Source: Zizania palustris (Eukaryota > Streptophyta > Magnoliopsida > Poales > Poaceae). Taken from it: 64,000 bases of DNA. This document shows, in pieces, positions 11,201 through 21,700 of the stretch. Position 1 is the stretch's first letter; every line of letters starts with the position of its first letter. The notes beneath the pieces were generated by a model. It saw nothing but the letters and a program-made list of their open reading frames with translations, had not been told where the DNA came from and searched no databases. The stretch covers positions 3,038,001 through 3,102,000 of the forward strand of contig JAAALK010000283.1 of NCBI GenBank assembly GCA_019279435.1. Reading direction: 5' to 3'. The position numbers and the translations under genes were made by a program.

Positions 11201-12038
11201 GAACCCTCGGGTTCACAAGCAAGCTATGCTCAATAATATCTCGACTGACTCCGGGAATGTCCTCATCAGACCATGCAAAGACATCCAAATTTTCTTCAAC
11301 TACTTTTTCTAACGAAGTAGCGACTTCTGGAGGCAAATCCTTGCCGAACTGAAGTGAATAGTGTTTGCCGTCTTTGACAATAACCTTCGTTACAATCTCC
11401 CCTTCTGGGCTGGGTCTCAGGAAGGACTTCTTTGAAGGTTCACCTGAAGCAGAGATATCCTCCGAGTTTCCTTGTACGTTGTTCACTTGTCTCGGGTTAA
11501 GAGGGGGGCCATGACCATATTCTTCTCTTCGCGCAGTGGCCTGATCTTCGAAGACAGTGAGCACTCTCGCTTGCGTGGGCATCTTTATATATAAATAATT
11601 ATGATGGGCCACGACTTCGAACTGATTTAACATGCCTCTCCCGAAAATAACATTATATGCGTACGGGGCATATACAACATCGAAAATCACCTCCTCCGTC
11701 CTTGCCATTAGCCCCTCTCCGAAAGCGACCTCCAGACCGATTTGGCCGAGGGCATCAAGAGGGGGTCCTGCGAAGCCTTGCAAAGGACGAGTTGCGGGGA
11801 GGAGATGTTTCCTGGAGATACAGAGCTTATCGAAGGCTTGAATGAAGATAATATATGTTGAACTCCCTCCATCAATCAGCACTCTCCGGACTTCAGTCCC
11901 TGCTATGTCGGTAGTAATGACAAGGGGATCTGCATGCGTAAACTTTATGCCAGTTGCTTCATCTGCGGAAAAAGATATCAGCACATGGGACCACTCAGGC
12001 ATGGTAGTTGCGGACGAAGAAGTTCCAATATGGCCCAC
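8227..12038 (-). pseudogene. Element A protease-RT-RNase H-integrase remnant
   Basis: The minus-strand pol is broken into several open pieces. The protease active site reads VLIDGGSS, where B has VLIDSGSS, so the D-S-G triad is lost (12,038-11,130). RT has WRMCIDF, FLDAYSSYHQIW and AYMDDIVIKS (11,129-10,221). RNase H is at 10,193-9,159 with TYSDGAF and AEYEG, but the third acidic site reads TYSQ where B has IDSQ. The integrase zinc finger and part of the core are damaged, and the C-terminal part is intact at 8,721-8,227 (PKVKLNELKPG, LKRYFA then stop). It is collinear with B's pol at about 80-90% by eye and non-functional. Confidence 0.88.
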
Positions 12039-12056
12039 TTCCCGGACATATTCTCT

Positions 12057-13239
12057 TCACTGTCTCTTTGACATACTACCGAGGGTCCCTCCTCCGGAAA
12101 TGGGGAGGACTACTCTTTTACCTCGATCTTGACCATCTTCCTGCTTCGGAGGTGGCATAATATTGACCACCGGATGTTGCCTTGCAGGGTCGAAGTTGTC
12201 TATACGTGCCACAGCCTTGACAGGCTCCGGACGCACCTCGGAAGGAACTCGGTCAGTAGTGCTTCGCCCTGAGGTTCTTTCAAGGTACTCGCCTCTTATA
12301 GCGAGTATAGACTTGCATGCATGAGTAGCGTGACTTCGATTCTCACCATGGACGCAGTAGAAGAAGGCCTGGGCTTTGCCAGCCAGCTTCCCTAGTGGCC
12401 TCCAGCCGCTGGTCTTGCTTCTAGAAGCTTGTGAAGTCTTAGGGGCAAATTTCTGCTGCGGAGCAATGTTCAAGACTTATGAACGAGTATGCTTTTGCCC
12501 CAGACGTCTGTCATGCTGGACTTCGATGTTAGGCCCCTGCGAAGGTGTTGAAGTCTTCACTTCCAACTTGACTTCTTGCAGGACTAACGGAGTTGAAGCA
12601 GTTCTCCGAAGCCACCCTTCTTCTGACCTGGCATACTCTTCGAAATAAGAAATCAACTGAGCAACAGAGGATATCTGCTTCTGATGAAGTTTATCAAGGA
12701 GGACCGCATGGGTAACTCCCTCTCGAGCTGCATCAACTACGGAGGATGTGGTCGGCCCTCAAATTTGTGACTTCGTATGGGTGAAGCACTTGAAAAATTG
12801 TCTTAAAGTCTCTCTAGGCAGCTGCTTCACCTGGAAAAGACTTCCCGTAGACATTGGGGGTACGAAGTTACCCTGAAAGTTACTTATGAACTTCTTCCTT
12901 AATTGCTCCCATGTTCTAATTGACCCTGGCTTTAGGGACCAAAACCACCGCAGAGCCACCCCTTCAAGAGCTAGAGGGAAACATTTGGCCATGGTGTCTC
13001 GCACTCCTCCACTGGCCTCAATTGCCAACACATAAGAATGGGAGAACTCCCTAGGGTCCTCGTCTCCAGAATATTTGCAGAGCTTCGAAGTTTTAAACTT
13101 AGGATTGAAGCGCACTTTCTGTAGCTCAAGATGCAGTGGAGACTCGCTGTCGAAGGAAGCGTTCTCCGGGGCTTCGGGATAAGAAAGTTCGTCGTCTTGC
13201 GGCACTTCAGGAATGAACGGGGTGGCTTGAGAACGAAGC
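12057..13239 (-). pseudogene. Element A gag C-terminal part and first part of tandem unit 1
   Basis: Minus strand. At 12,473-12,057 lies the nucleocapsid-like end, with a CVHGENRSHATHAC zinc-knuckle-like motif followed by the link to protease; a stop after SMSKRQ separates it from pol. Upstream, 12,547-13,239 holds the retrotransposon gag domain (GVALRWFWSLKPGSIRTW, KKFISNFQGNFVPP), which forms unit 1 of the fourfold repeat. A TGA at KSQI interrupts it near 12,757. At 13,239 the coding sequence is cut by element B and continues at 24,673. Confidence 0.87.
13235..13239. other. Left target duplication of element B (GAAGC)
   Basis: GAAGC before B's left LTR corresponds to GAATC (24,673-24,677) after the right LTR. 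Uninterrupted gag units nearby read GAACGAAGCCTATCTGTGG or GAACGAATCCTATCTATGG, so this is a 5-bp duplication with one substitution. Confidence 0.75.
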
Positions 13240-13734
13240 TGTTGGCGTAAAAGATTACGCTAACAGGTTTCTGTAGAAGAGAAACTAACAAACGAAGTGT
13301 TTGCGGAGAGAACTGTTCTAAGCCTCCGAAAGGATAATAACTTAGAATAGTTCGAATGTGTGTATTGAATAACTTGTATTCGGTCCCTATTACAGGGTGA
13401 AATGGGGGGTATTTATAGGCCCAAACATTAAGGAAAAGACCTATTTACCCCTCTATTACAACCGACATAGTGGAAACTATTCGGTTCCCTTAATAGGGCT
13501 AAAATGGTAAAAGACTAATCTAATGAGAAAGAAGATAAGTCTTCCATCTTAGCTGGCAGAAAAGATCATGAAAAGCCTTAGTTCGAAGATGTACTCCGAA
13601 CCAATGCCTATCTTCGTACTTCGAACTTGGTTCCGGGTATCTTCGAAGATGATCGTCTGGGAACCTTCGAATCCGTTGTCTGCCTTTATGTTGCTTCGGC
13701 AATAACCTCGAAGATGAGATATTTTCCCCCAACA
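13240..13734 (-). repeat. 3' LTR of element B (495 bp)
   Basis: Begins TGTTGGCGTAAAAG and ends TTTTCCCCCAACA on the plus strand. A minus-strand TATA box (plus-strand ATTTATAGG near 13,411) is shared with the partner LTR. Confidence 0.95.
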
Positions 13735-14059
13735 GTAGCCCCTCGAATACGCTTCTCCGTTTGACCTGTAACGTTAGGAGAGCAGTATACGGAAGGAAAA
13801 GATAACCAAACATAGGGGTTATTGGTTTTTAGTTCATCTCCGAAATGCATGAAGATATAAACTCCGAATCAGTCTTAAGGTAATTGCTTTTCGAACTATC
13901 TTAGAACCGACTCAAGAAGTTCGAAAGTCTTTTAGACTTAGAGAAAATAGCCGTTAAGTTTCTGTTTCCAATGGAACCTGTAATAAGCGTTAATCTCGGG
14001 GAAAAGTAACGGCAAGAATGCGAAACGACATAGACTAACGATAAAAAGTAAGATCTAGG
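13735..14059 (+). other. Upstream region of the antisense gene in element B
   Basis: 325 bp between the 3' LTR and the antisense TATA box. Next to the LTR it holds the presumed polypurine site (GAGGGGCTAC on the minus strand). The equivalent stretch in A (1,854-2,181) is clearly related, including AATACGCTTCTCCG and GGAGAGCAGTATACG, so it may carry promoter elements. No open frame of note. Confidence 0.5.
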
Positions 14060-14068
14060 CTATAAATA
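14060..14068 (+). promoter_or_regulatory. TATA box of the antisense gene in element B
   Basis: CTATAAATAG lies 120-130 bp upstream of the ATG at 14,188, in a block conserved with A at 2,182. It is on the strand opposite to gag-pol, so the gene probably has a promoter independent of the LTR. Confidence 0.7.
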
Positions 14069-14187
14069 GAAGGCCTATAACTTACCCGGTTACCTTTTCA
14101 CCGTCTTCTCGCAACCAAAAAACTTTCGAGCCCTTTGAGTTCTTGAGCCCTAGCCTCCATTTTCCCCAAAGCAATCCATCGACCGCA

Positions 14188-17100
14188 ATGGTGAAGACTA
14201 AAGGATCTGCACCTCCGTCGGCCTTGGCCCGGCAGCAGGCGGCTGCAGCAGCAGCGGCTGCAATGTTGGCGGCGGCACCTTCGATACCGGCGGTGACATC
14301 CATGGCGGCAGGGGGGAGAAATCCCCAAATCGTCGATGACCAAAGTCTGTGCCCGCCATCAACAAAATATTTGGATCAATCTTTCCAGTTGGGACCTTCT
14401 ACCCGCAAAAGAGAGTCACTGGCAATCGCAGCGGGAGGAAAAATCAGTAATGGAGTTATGATTCGGAAGCCAGGCAAAGAAATGATTCCATCGCCAAGAC
14501 CCGGAGAAGTAGTTGTATTCGAAGCTTTCTTCGAAGCTGGCTTGGGCCTTCCTGCAGTAGACTTCCTGGCGGAGGTACTTGATCTGTTCCATGTAACCCT
14601 CCCCCAATTATCTCCGAATGCGGTAGCTAGACTGGCTATCTTCGAATGGGCCTTGAGAGCCGAAGGGTGCGAAGGAAGGGCAGAGATCTTCGCTGCATTA
14701 CATAGGGCTACATGCCAACCAAAGACCTTCGTAGGCCCCGGAGGTGAAAAAGTAGTGGTATCCTTCGGCAGTATCAACTTTAGGCTTCGAGATGAGTATG
14801 CCCTCCAATTTCCTGCCAAGGCCATCAATGCAAGATGGTATACTGATTGGATTCTGAGATGGTTCTATGCCGAAGTTGGGGCAAGCAGTCCTCTGGCCGG
14901 GCCCCTTAAAGAAATTCAATTCCGGAAGGAAGCTTTAGTGCAGCCCAACGAAGGTCAACTCGAAGCCCGTCTTAACCTGCTTCAAAAGATTAGCCGAAGG
15001 TTAAGTATGCGAGACTTGGCCGAAGAATTCCTCGGCCTGCAAATTTCTCCGCTGATGGCCAACTGGCCTATCGTCTTCGAGGATGACTCGGAAGGCGGTC
15101 TCCGCAAAATTAACTTGACTTCGAGCCCTGCAGGTAACTTCGAAACCAACATGTATTATACATATTTACTTCGAAGAAAGACTAACTTGAATTATTTATT
15201 TTTTAGCTTCTTCAGCCCCTATTACTTCAGAGCAAATTATAAAGGCTTCGGAGAAGATTTTGGGTGCCCCAACTCTGACTGAAAAAGAATGGAGAGTTAA
15301 ATTGGTCGGGAGTTGGGAGAGGTTTAACAGAGTATGGGGAATGTTGGAGATGACTCCGCCCCCTCTGATGGATTGGGTGCCTTCGGAGAAAGGGCCCAAG
15401 AAGAGGATAGCCGAAGCTGGAGCTTCGAGCTCCACCAAGACTCCGGTGAAGAAAGTGGCTCGGAAGCCTAAAAAACCTACATCTCCGAGCCCAAGAAACT
15501 CAACCTCCGGATCTAAAGAAGATGAAGGTAAACTATTAGTGAGGTTGATTGATGAAGATGCGGCTCAAAAAGATATTCATATTGAAGATACTGCAGGTAT
15601 GCCGGAGTCTCAGGCTATCATTGAAGAAGTGAGAGCTCCGGATGCTCAAGAGGAAGAGCGAATCGAAGCCCCTGTGGGCGAAGGAGAAGTTGAAGTTACT
15701 ACAACTTCAGTTGTGGATGAAGGGAGGACTGCTCTCGGAGATACTCCGGTAGTTGAAGTTTTAACTGTGGATTCAGACGAAGACCTCACCTTTGATCCTC
15801 CGAGCAGTCCGGTGCTCGACCTCCCCCAGAATGCCGAAGGTAAACTTCGTACAATTCTTTTATTATTTTCTGCAAAATTATACAATGTATAATACCTTTG
15901 CTTTTGCAGAGCCCCCTTCTGTAGAAGTACATCACGAAGATCCCATTCCAGGGCCTTCGACAACTTCGGAGCCGCACCCGGAGGTCGCTCAACAGGGGCC
16001 TGGAAGGGGTAAAAGACATATAGAGCCTCTCCCTACTCAAGGATCAACTTCATCTGAATCAACCGATGAAAGTGAATCAACTGAGGGGGGGCCATCTACC
16101 GAAGTTCCAAGGACCTCAGGAGAACGCTCCGGAGCTTCGCCAAGCAGGAATGACCAAGAGGCTTCAGCAATGCTCCCTCTTTTAACTCCTTTTTTGGAGC
16201 AAAGAATCGGGCTTCGGACTCTGCTCAAACCTTTAGGTCGAGTAAGTCGCGAAGTCGGGGAGACAGAGCTGGTAGCAATCTTAAGCAGGGCGAAGAGTTC
16301 GGAGCTTAACGTTGCCATGGAACGAGCAGCCTACCAGGTACGGAGCACCTTCGAACGAATAGCAAATTATACATGAATAATTTCTTACTTCAATTTTTTC
16401 TTTTCTTAGCAAGCGGTCTTGGCCCGCGCTGCAACTTTATCGAGCGAAAATGAAATTGCTCAGCTTCAGGAAGAAAATGAAGCTCTCAAACGCAACTTGT
16501 CTTTCTCCGAAGCTAGAGTGGTTCAAATGGATAACATGATTTCAACGGAGCGTAGGGCCAGACAGGGCTTGGAGGCTGCTAATAAAGAGCTCGAAGCAGA
16601 AAGAATCGTGCTTCGAGCAGAAATTGAAAAAGTGCGGTTGGAGCATGCTAGTGCTGGGTCCGAACTTGTGAGGCTCCAAGAGGAAGCTAGCCAACTCCTA
16701 AATCAGAAGAATATTTTAACTACGGAGAATGCTAGGACTTCTGGAGTTCTAACGGAAATGACTTCGAGCAAGGATGCATTAATCGAAGAAAAGCTTAAGT
16801 CTGAGAAGGTAGCTACGGAGGTCATAGAACAGATGCTAGGTGTTCTAGAGTACTTCGGTACTACTGGATCACTCCCTTCAGATGACAACGTCACTCTGCT
16901 GCAACGGTTAAAAAGGATCCAAGGAGCAGCGAAGCAAATGAAGACGGCAGGCATTCGTTATGGAGAACTCTCCGGACAAGTGTCTGCCCTCGGACTACTT
17001 CGTTACTACGAGGATTTGGGCCGAAAAATCACTCCGAGCGCAGAGGGCTCCATTACCTTCGACGACGAGCGGCTTTTAAATCCTTCCGAAGGTGTGACTG

Positions 17101-17802
17101 CTGCCTGGCGAGCCTTTCAAACCTCATGGAGAGCCGAAGGTCGTTCGGCGATCAAGGCTTGGATCGACGAAGGCCAACGCCAGAAGCAAGTTCGGAACCA
17201 AGCTTCGAGCAGTCAGCCTCCTCCGAACCCGCAGGTTTAGGAATAATTTAGGATTTTTGACTATGTAAAGCTTCATGCTTGTAAACATTTATCAATGAAA
17301 ATCTTGTTTGTCATATTTTTAGGCTTTGCCTCTTATGGAAGATATCGAAGTGTTAGAGCTTAACGACGAACTCCGCTCATTATGGAATACCTTCGAACTT
17401 CTAAAGACTTACAAGCATCCTCGATTTCTAATTCCTCGAGATGACTCCGGCATAATTGCACCCGAAGTAATCAAAGATGTAATGTCTTATATTAAAGAGG
17501 AAGAGAAAGAGGTTAACGTAAACACCTCGTCTTCCGAAGACACTATTTAGTCTGAAGACGAAGGTGAAGCTCGAAATAAAAGATCTGAAGATCTTAGAAG
17601 CTGGGAAAGAAGCCCCGAACGACTTCGAACTTGGGCTGAACTTCAACAAGAACAAAAGGATTTTAGAGCTTCGAGGGGGAGGAAGAGAGTTAAATGTAAA
17701 GTTATTAGAACTTCCGATGTTGGAACTAGTCGTTCCACCCCTAGCTCTAGGGACCGAAGAGGTCTCCGATTCCTTCTTGGTATAGATACCAATTTTTCAT
17801 AG
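14188..17802 (+). CDS. Five-exon antisense gene of gypsy element B, about 1,103 codons, one internal stop
   Basis: Exons are inferred as 14,188-15,133, 15,207-15,839, 15,910-16,337, 16,410-17,234 and 17,323-17,802. Each has GT/AG borders and phases that join in frame (phase 1, 1, 0, 0). I chose the ATG at 14,188 because the decayed copy in A starts at the same place; the frame is open further upstream only without an ATG. The N-terminus is alanine-rich. Residues about 110-300 (FEAFFEAGLGLPAVDFLAEV, LPQLSPNAVARLAIFEWAL) resemble PF04195, 'putative gypsy type transposon'. Exons 2-3 are acidic and Ser/Pro-rich. Exon 4 is a long coiled coil followed by a conserved globular end. Exon 5 ends Arg-rich and basic. 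A TAG at 17,548 replaces a TGG present in A. The function is unknown. Its position, opposite to and downstream of pol, suggests an accessory protein or an antisense regulator. Confidence 0.82.
17548..17550 (+). other. Nonsense codon in exon 5 of the antisense gene
   Basis: TAG stands where element A has TGG (about 7,219-7,221), a single G-to-A change. It would remove the last 84 residues including the basic tail. Confidence 0.75.
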
Positions 17803-18231
17803 TGTAATCTGTAAACACATTTATTTCAATAATGAATGTCGATTTAAAATTGTCTCCATATTTACTAGCCCCTCTTTGGGTATAAGCAACTTCGAAATGT
17901 ATTCAAAGATGGTTATGCGCAAAGAAAAAACTTCGGAGTACAATTTTTTGGGGGTTCGGAGCCCCTCTGTCATTTAAAGATCTTTTAAAATCTTATGAAA
18001 TGTCTTCGACTTTTTGCAGTCGGAAGAATGGTAACTTAGTACCTTTGTTTTATGAAAGAAATCACTTGAGATAACTTTCAGGACACTTTAGTGTCTTAAA
18101 AAATTTGTCACTTTGGACTATGTTAACAGACATTCGAAGCTCATGGCTCAAATTCTGTTTTGCTTTAGCCACCTTCGGCTTATTTTTGCGATCTCTGTCG
18201 AACCAATGGTTCGGAGTTTGCAATGGTCTCT
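17803..18231. other. Convergent intergenic spacer of element B
   Basis: This lies between the stop of the plus-strand antisense gene and the tandem repeats. It is AT-rich with an AATGAATGTC-type tail signal region near 17,830, conserved with A at 7,501-7,790. No coding content was seen. It probably holds the antisense gene's 3' UTR and polyadenylation region. Confidence 0.45.
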
Positions 18232-18520
18232 TTGGACTCTTTTTACGGATGTCTACCAGCCAATGGCTTGGACTCCGTATATTTTGGCCACCTTCGGCTC
18301 TTTTTGCAGAAGTCTACCAGCCAATGGCTTGGACTCCGCAGATTTTGGCCACCTTCGGCTCTTTTTACGGAAGTCTACCAGCCAATGGCTTGGACTCCGC
18401 AGATTTTGGCCACCTTCGGCTATTTTTACGGAAGTCTACCAGCCAATGGCTTTGACTCCGTAGGATGTGGTTTTGGGCTCTTTTACGGATGCCTACAAGC
18501 CGGTGGCCTGGGCTCCGGAT
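18232..18520. repeat. 61-bp tandem repeat between converging pol and antisense genes
   Basis: The word GTCTACCAGC recurs at 18,251, 18,312, 18,373 and 18,434, an exact 61-bp spacing, with a fifth degenerate unit near 18,491. Each unit carries TTTTGGCCACCTTCGGCT and CCAATGGCTTGGACTCCG. The overlapping open frames here only reflect the repeat. Confidence 0.9.
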
Positions 18521-18724
18521 TATGCCAGCCCCCACGTCGGAAGCTTCGAACTTTATGGGTTCGAAGTCCGAAAATACAACCCAGCTTCATGACACTTCCC
18601 TCTCGGTCGACCCCGCGGTTCCAGTGCGTCCACTTGGAAGCTGGAAGTCTATGAGGGAAGGCACTATCAGGATCATATGCTTTATTGATTTAGGAGATGA
18701 TTACAAGCGAATTACAAGGAGCCC

Positions 18725-21700
18725 TTATGCGAAGTATCGCTTTAGGTGCTCCGCATGCCAAGTATGTGCTAACTCTTCACCTTCTAAATTAGCTAATTTA
18801 AATGAACCAGGGCGCCCTGAACGGACAATTAGGTATGGACCTTCCCATTTATTGCCTAACTTCCCTGGTGCTATAATGCTTCGTAGAACAAGATGACCCG
18901 GTCTTAGTTCATTGAGCTTAACCTTCGGGTCATACCAAGCCTTCGTCTGCTGATGATACTTTGATAAATTAGCTACAACCCGAAGTCTTGTTTCTTCTCA
19001 TAAATATAACGAAGCTTGTCTTTCTTTTTCAATGTCCGGTTCGGTGCTGCAAAATGATCCCCCTTTGAGCTCTGTTGGAGTCATAGCTTCATCTCCGAAT
19101 AGTAGTCTGAACGGAGTAAAACCTGTGGACCTTGTTTGCGTAGTCCGAATGGACCACAGAATCTTCGGAAGCTCTTCGGTCCACAGTCCCTTTGCTAATC
19201 CTACTATTCTTCGATTTAGCCCTGATAAAATATTTCCATTGGCTCGCTCTACGGCTCCATTAGACTGAGGATGCCTCACTGCAGCAAAACATAGCTGAAT
19301 GCCTAGATCTTCGCAAAACTTCCTGAAAGGTTCTGCGTCGAATTGTGTTCCATTATCAACTGTGAGGTATCTAGGCACTCCGAACAGGCAAATAATGTTC
19401 TTCCAGAAGAATTTCTGTACATTGTTCGAAGTGATAGCTGTTAAGGGTTCTGCTTCCACCCACTTAGAAAAATATTCAATAGCTACCACTGCGAACTTCA
19501 GGTTTCCCTTGGCTACCGGAAAGGGACCAATTAAATCCATACCCCATCTGGCCATAGGCCATACCGGAGTAATGACTTGAAGAGCTGTTGGTGGGCGATG
19601 ACTCCGTCGATCCATCCATTGGCACCCTTGACAAGTGCGGACCAAGCTTTCCGCATCAGCTGTGATTGTAGGCCAATAAAGCCCCTGGCGAAGTGTTTTT
19701 CTTGCCAAAGCTCTAGGGGCTAAATGGCTGCCGCAAAGGCCTTCGTGAATTTCTCGAAGAATTTCTTGGCCTTCGGCTTGAGATATACATCGGAGTAGAG
19801 GGGAACATACTCCGGCCTTGTATAATATACCGTTGATTATTTCATAGTTTCTGGCTCTGAGCTTTAATCTTGACAGCCGGGGCTCTTTGGGCAAATTTGT
19901 TCCTCCTTGCAAAAGTTCCATGATCGAATTTTTCCAATCTGCACTAGGAATGCAAAGAATCTCCACAGAGGGAATTTGTGGCACCGAAGGTATATTGAGT
20001 TCCTCGTAGAAAGCTTCTTCGGGCACATCCACAGCTCCGGCTGCAGCCTTCGCTAAGATATCCGCTTGCACGTTTTCTGCTATTGGTATACTCCGAATGG
20101 AAATACCCTTGAAGTGTGCTTCGATTTTATGGATTTCTTCTAAGTACTTTGCAAGCTGTGGATGCCGAACTTGAAAACTTTTGTCTACGTGCCCTGCTAC
20201 TATCTGAGAATCTATCTTTATAATTATTCTTGTAGCCCCTAGAGCACGTGCTTTCCGGAGTCCCAATAAAATCCCTTCGTACTCCGCTATATTATTGGTA
20301 GACTTAAAATTGAGTCTTGCGGAGTACATTGCTCTTTGCCCTGACGGTGAAATCAACACTGCCCCAATGCCTGCTCTGGATGCTTGGAAAGCCCCATCGG
20401 AGTAAACAGTCCAAACTCCGTCACTTGACTTCTCCGGAGCTAAATTCGCAGGTGGAGTCCACTCTGCTATAAAGTCTGCTAGGACTTGAGATTTGATAGC
20501 TGTCCTTGCCAAGAAAGATATGCCGAAGGGTGCCAGCTCGACTGCCCACTTTCCAATCCTTCCAGTGGAATCTTTGCTTCGGAGCATATCTCCTAAAGGA
20601 TACGAAGTTGGTACAATTACATTGTGAGCCAAAAAATAATGTCTTAGCTTCCTCGAAGCCATTATCAGAGCATAAACGAACTTCTCAAGTTCGGAGTATC
20701 TTGTCTTCGCTCCTGATAATGCTTCGGATACGAAATAAACAGGATTTTGGACCAACTTCCCATTGAAATCCACTTCTCCGACAAGAACTGCGCTGACAGC
20801 TGAACCTGTAGCTGCAAGGTACAGGAGTAGGGTTTCGTCCGCAGTAGGCACCGTGAGTGTAGCAAGATTACTGAGATACTCTTTAATATCTTCGAAACTT
20901 TTTTGACACTCCGGTGTCCATGCAAAATCTTCGGACCCTTTCAATGCTTTGAATATAGGCAAACTCCTCTCCGGAGACCTTGATAAAAACCTGCTAAGTG
21001 CGGCTAGATGCCCAGTCAGCTTTTGAACTTGCTTTAAATTTTCCGGAGGAGCCATCTTCTGCAGCGCAGTTATTTGAGTAGGGCTAGCTTCAATTCCCCT
21101 ACTTGAAACTAAATACCCTAACAATTTTCCAGCCTTAGCTCCGAATATACATTTTTCGGGGTTAAGACGGATCCCACATGCCCGAAGGCTATTGAATGTT
21201 TCTGCTAAGTCTAGGCTATGTTGGTGCTTTAAAGCACTCTTTATTACAATATCATCCATATAGGCCTCCACATTGCGACCTAGTTGATTACCTAGAGCCT
21301 TAGCAACTAATCTCGAAAAAGTAGCCCCGGCATTTCTTAAGCCGAAGGGCATTCTTACATAACAGAAAACTCCCGAAGGAGTTACGAAGCTTGTCTTGAT
21401 TTCATCTTCGCGCTTCAACCATATTTGATGTTAACCAGAATACGCGTCAAGGAAGCTTAATAACTCCGAACCTGCAGTGGAGTCAACCAGTTGATCAATT
21501 CGGGGCATGGGGTAGGGGTCACGTGGGCATGCTTTATTCAAGGATGTGAAATCAATGCACATGCGCCACTTCCCGGAAGACTTCTTTCTGACGAAGACTG
21601 GGTTGGCTAACCATTCTGTGTGAGCCACTTCTCTGATAATCCCAGCCTTCAACAATTTTTCAACTTCGTCCTTAGCTAGAGCAGCTCTTTCTGCGGACAT

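Noticed and set aside
14143..14187. Upstream extension of the antisense gene start
   Set aside because: The codon at 14,143 is TTG, not ATG, and element A supports the ATG at 14,188.
14082..15963. Minus-strand open frames opposite the antisense gene
   Set aside because: Shadows of exons 1 and 2, with no family resemblance. The plus strand has conserved splice sites and domain.
18105..18654. Several overlapping plus-strand open frames of 116-143 codons
   Set aside because: They arise from the 61-bp tandem repeat; 61 is not a multiple of three, so each frame repeats the same residues out of phase.
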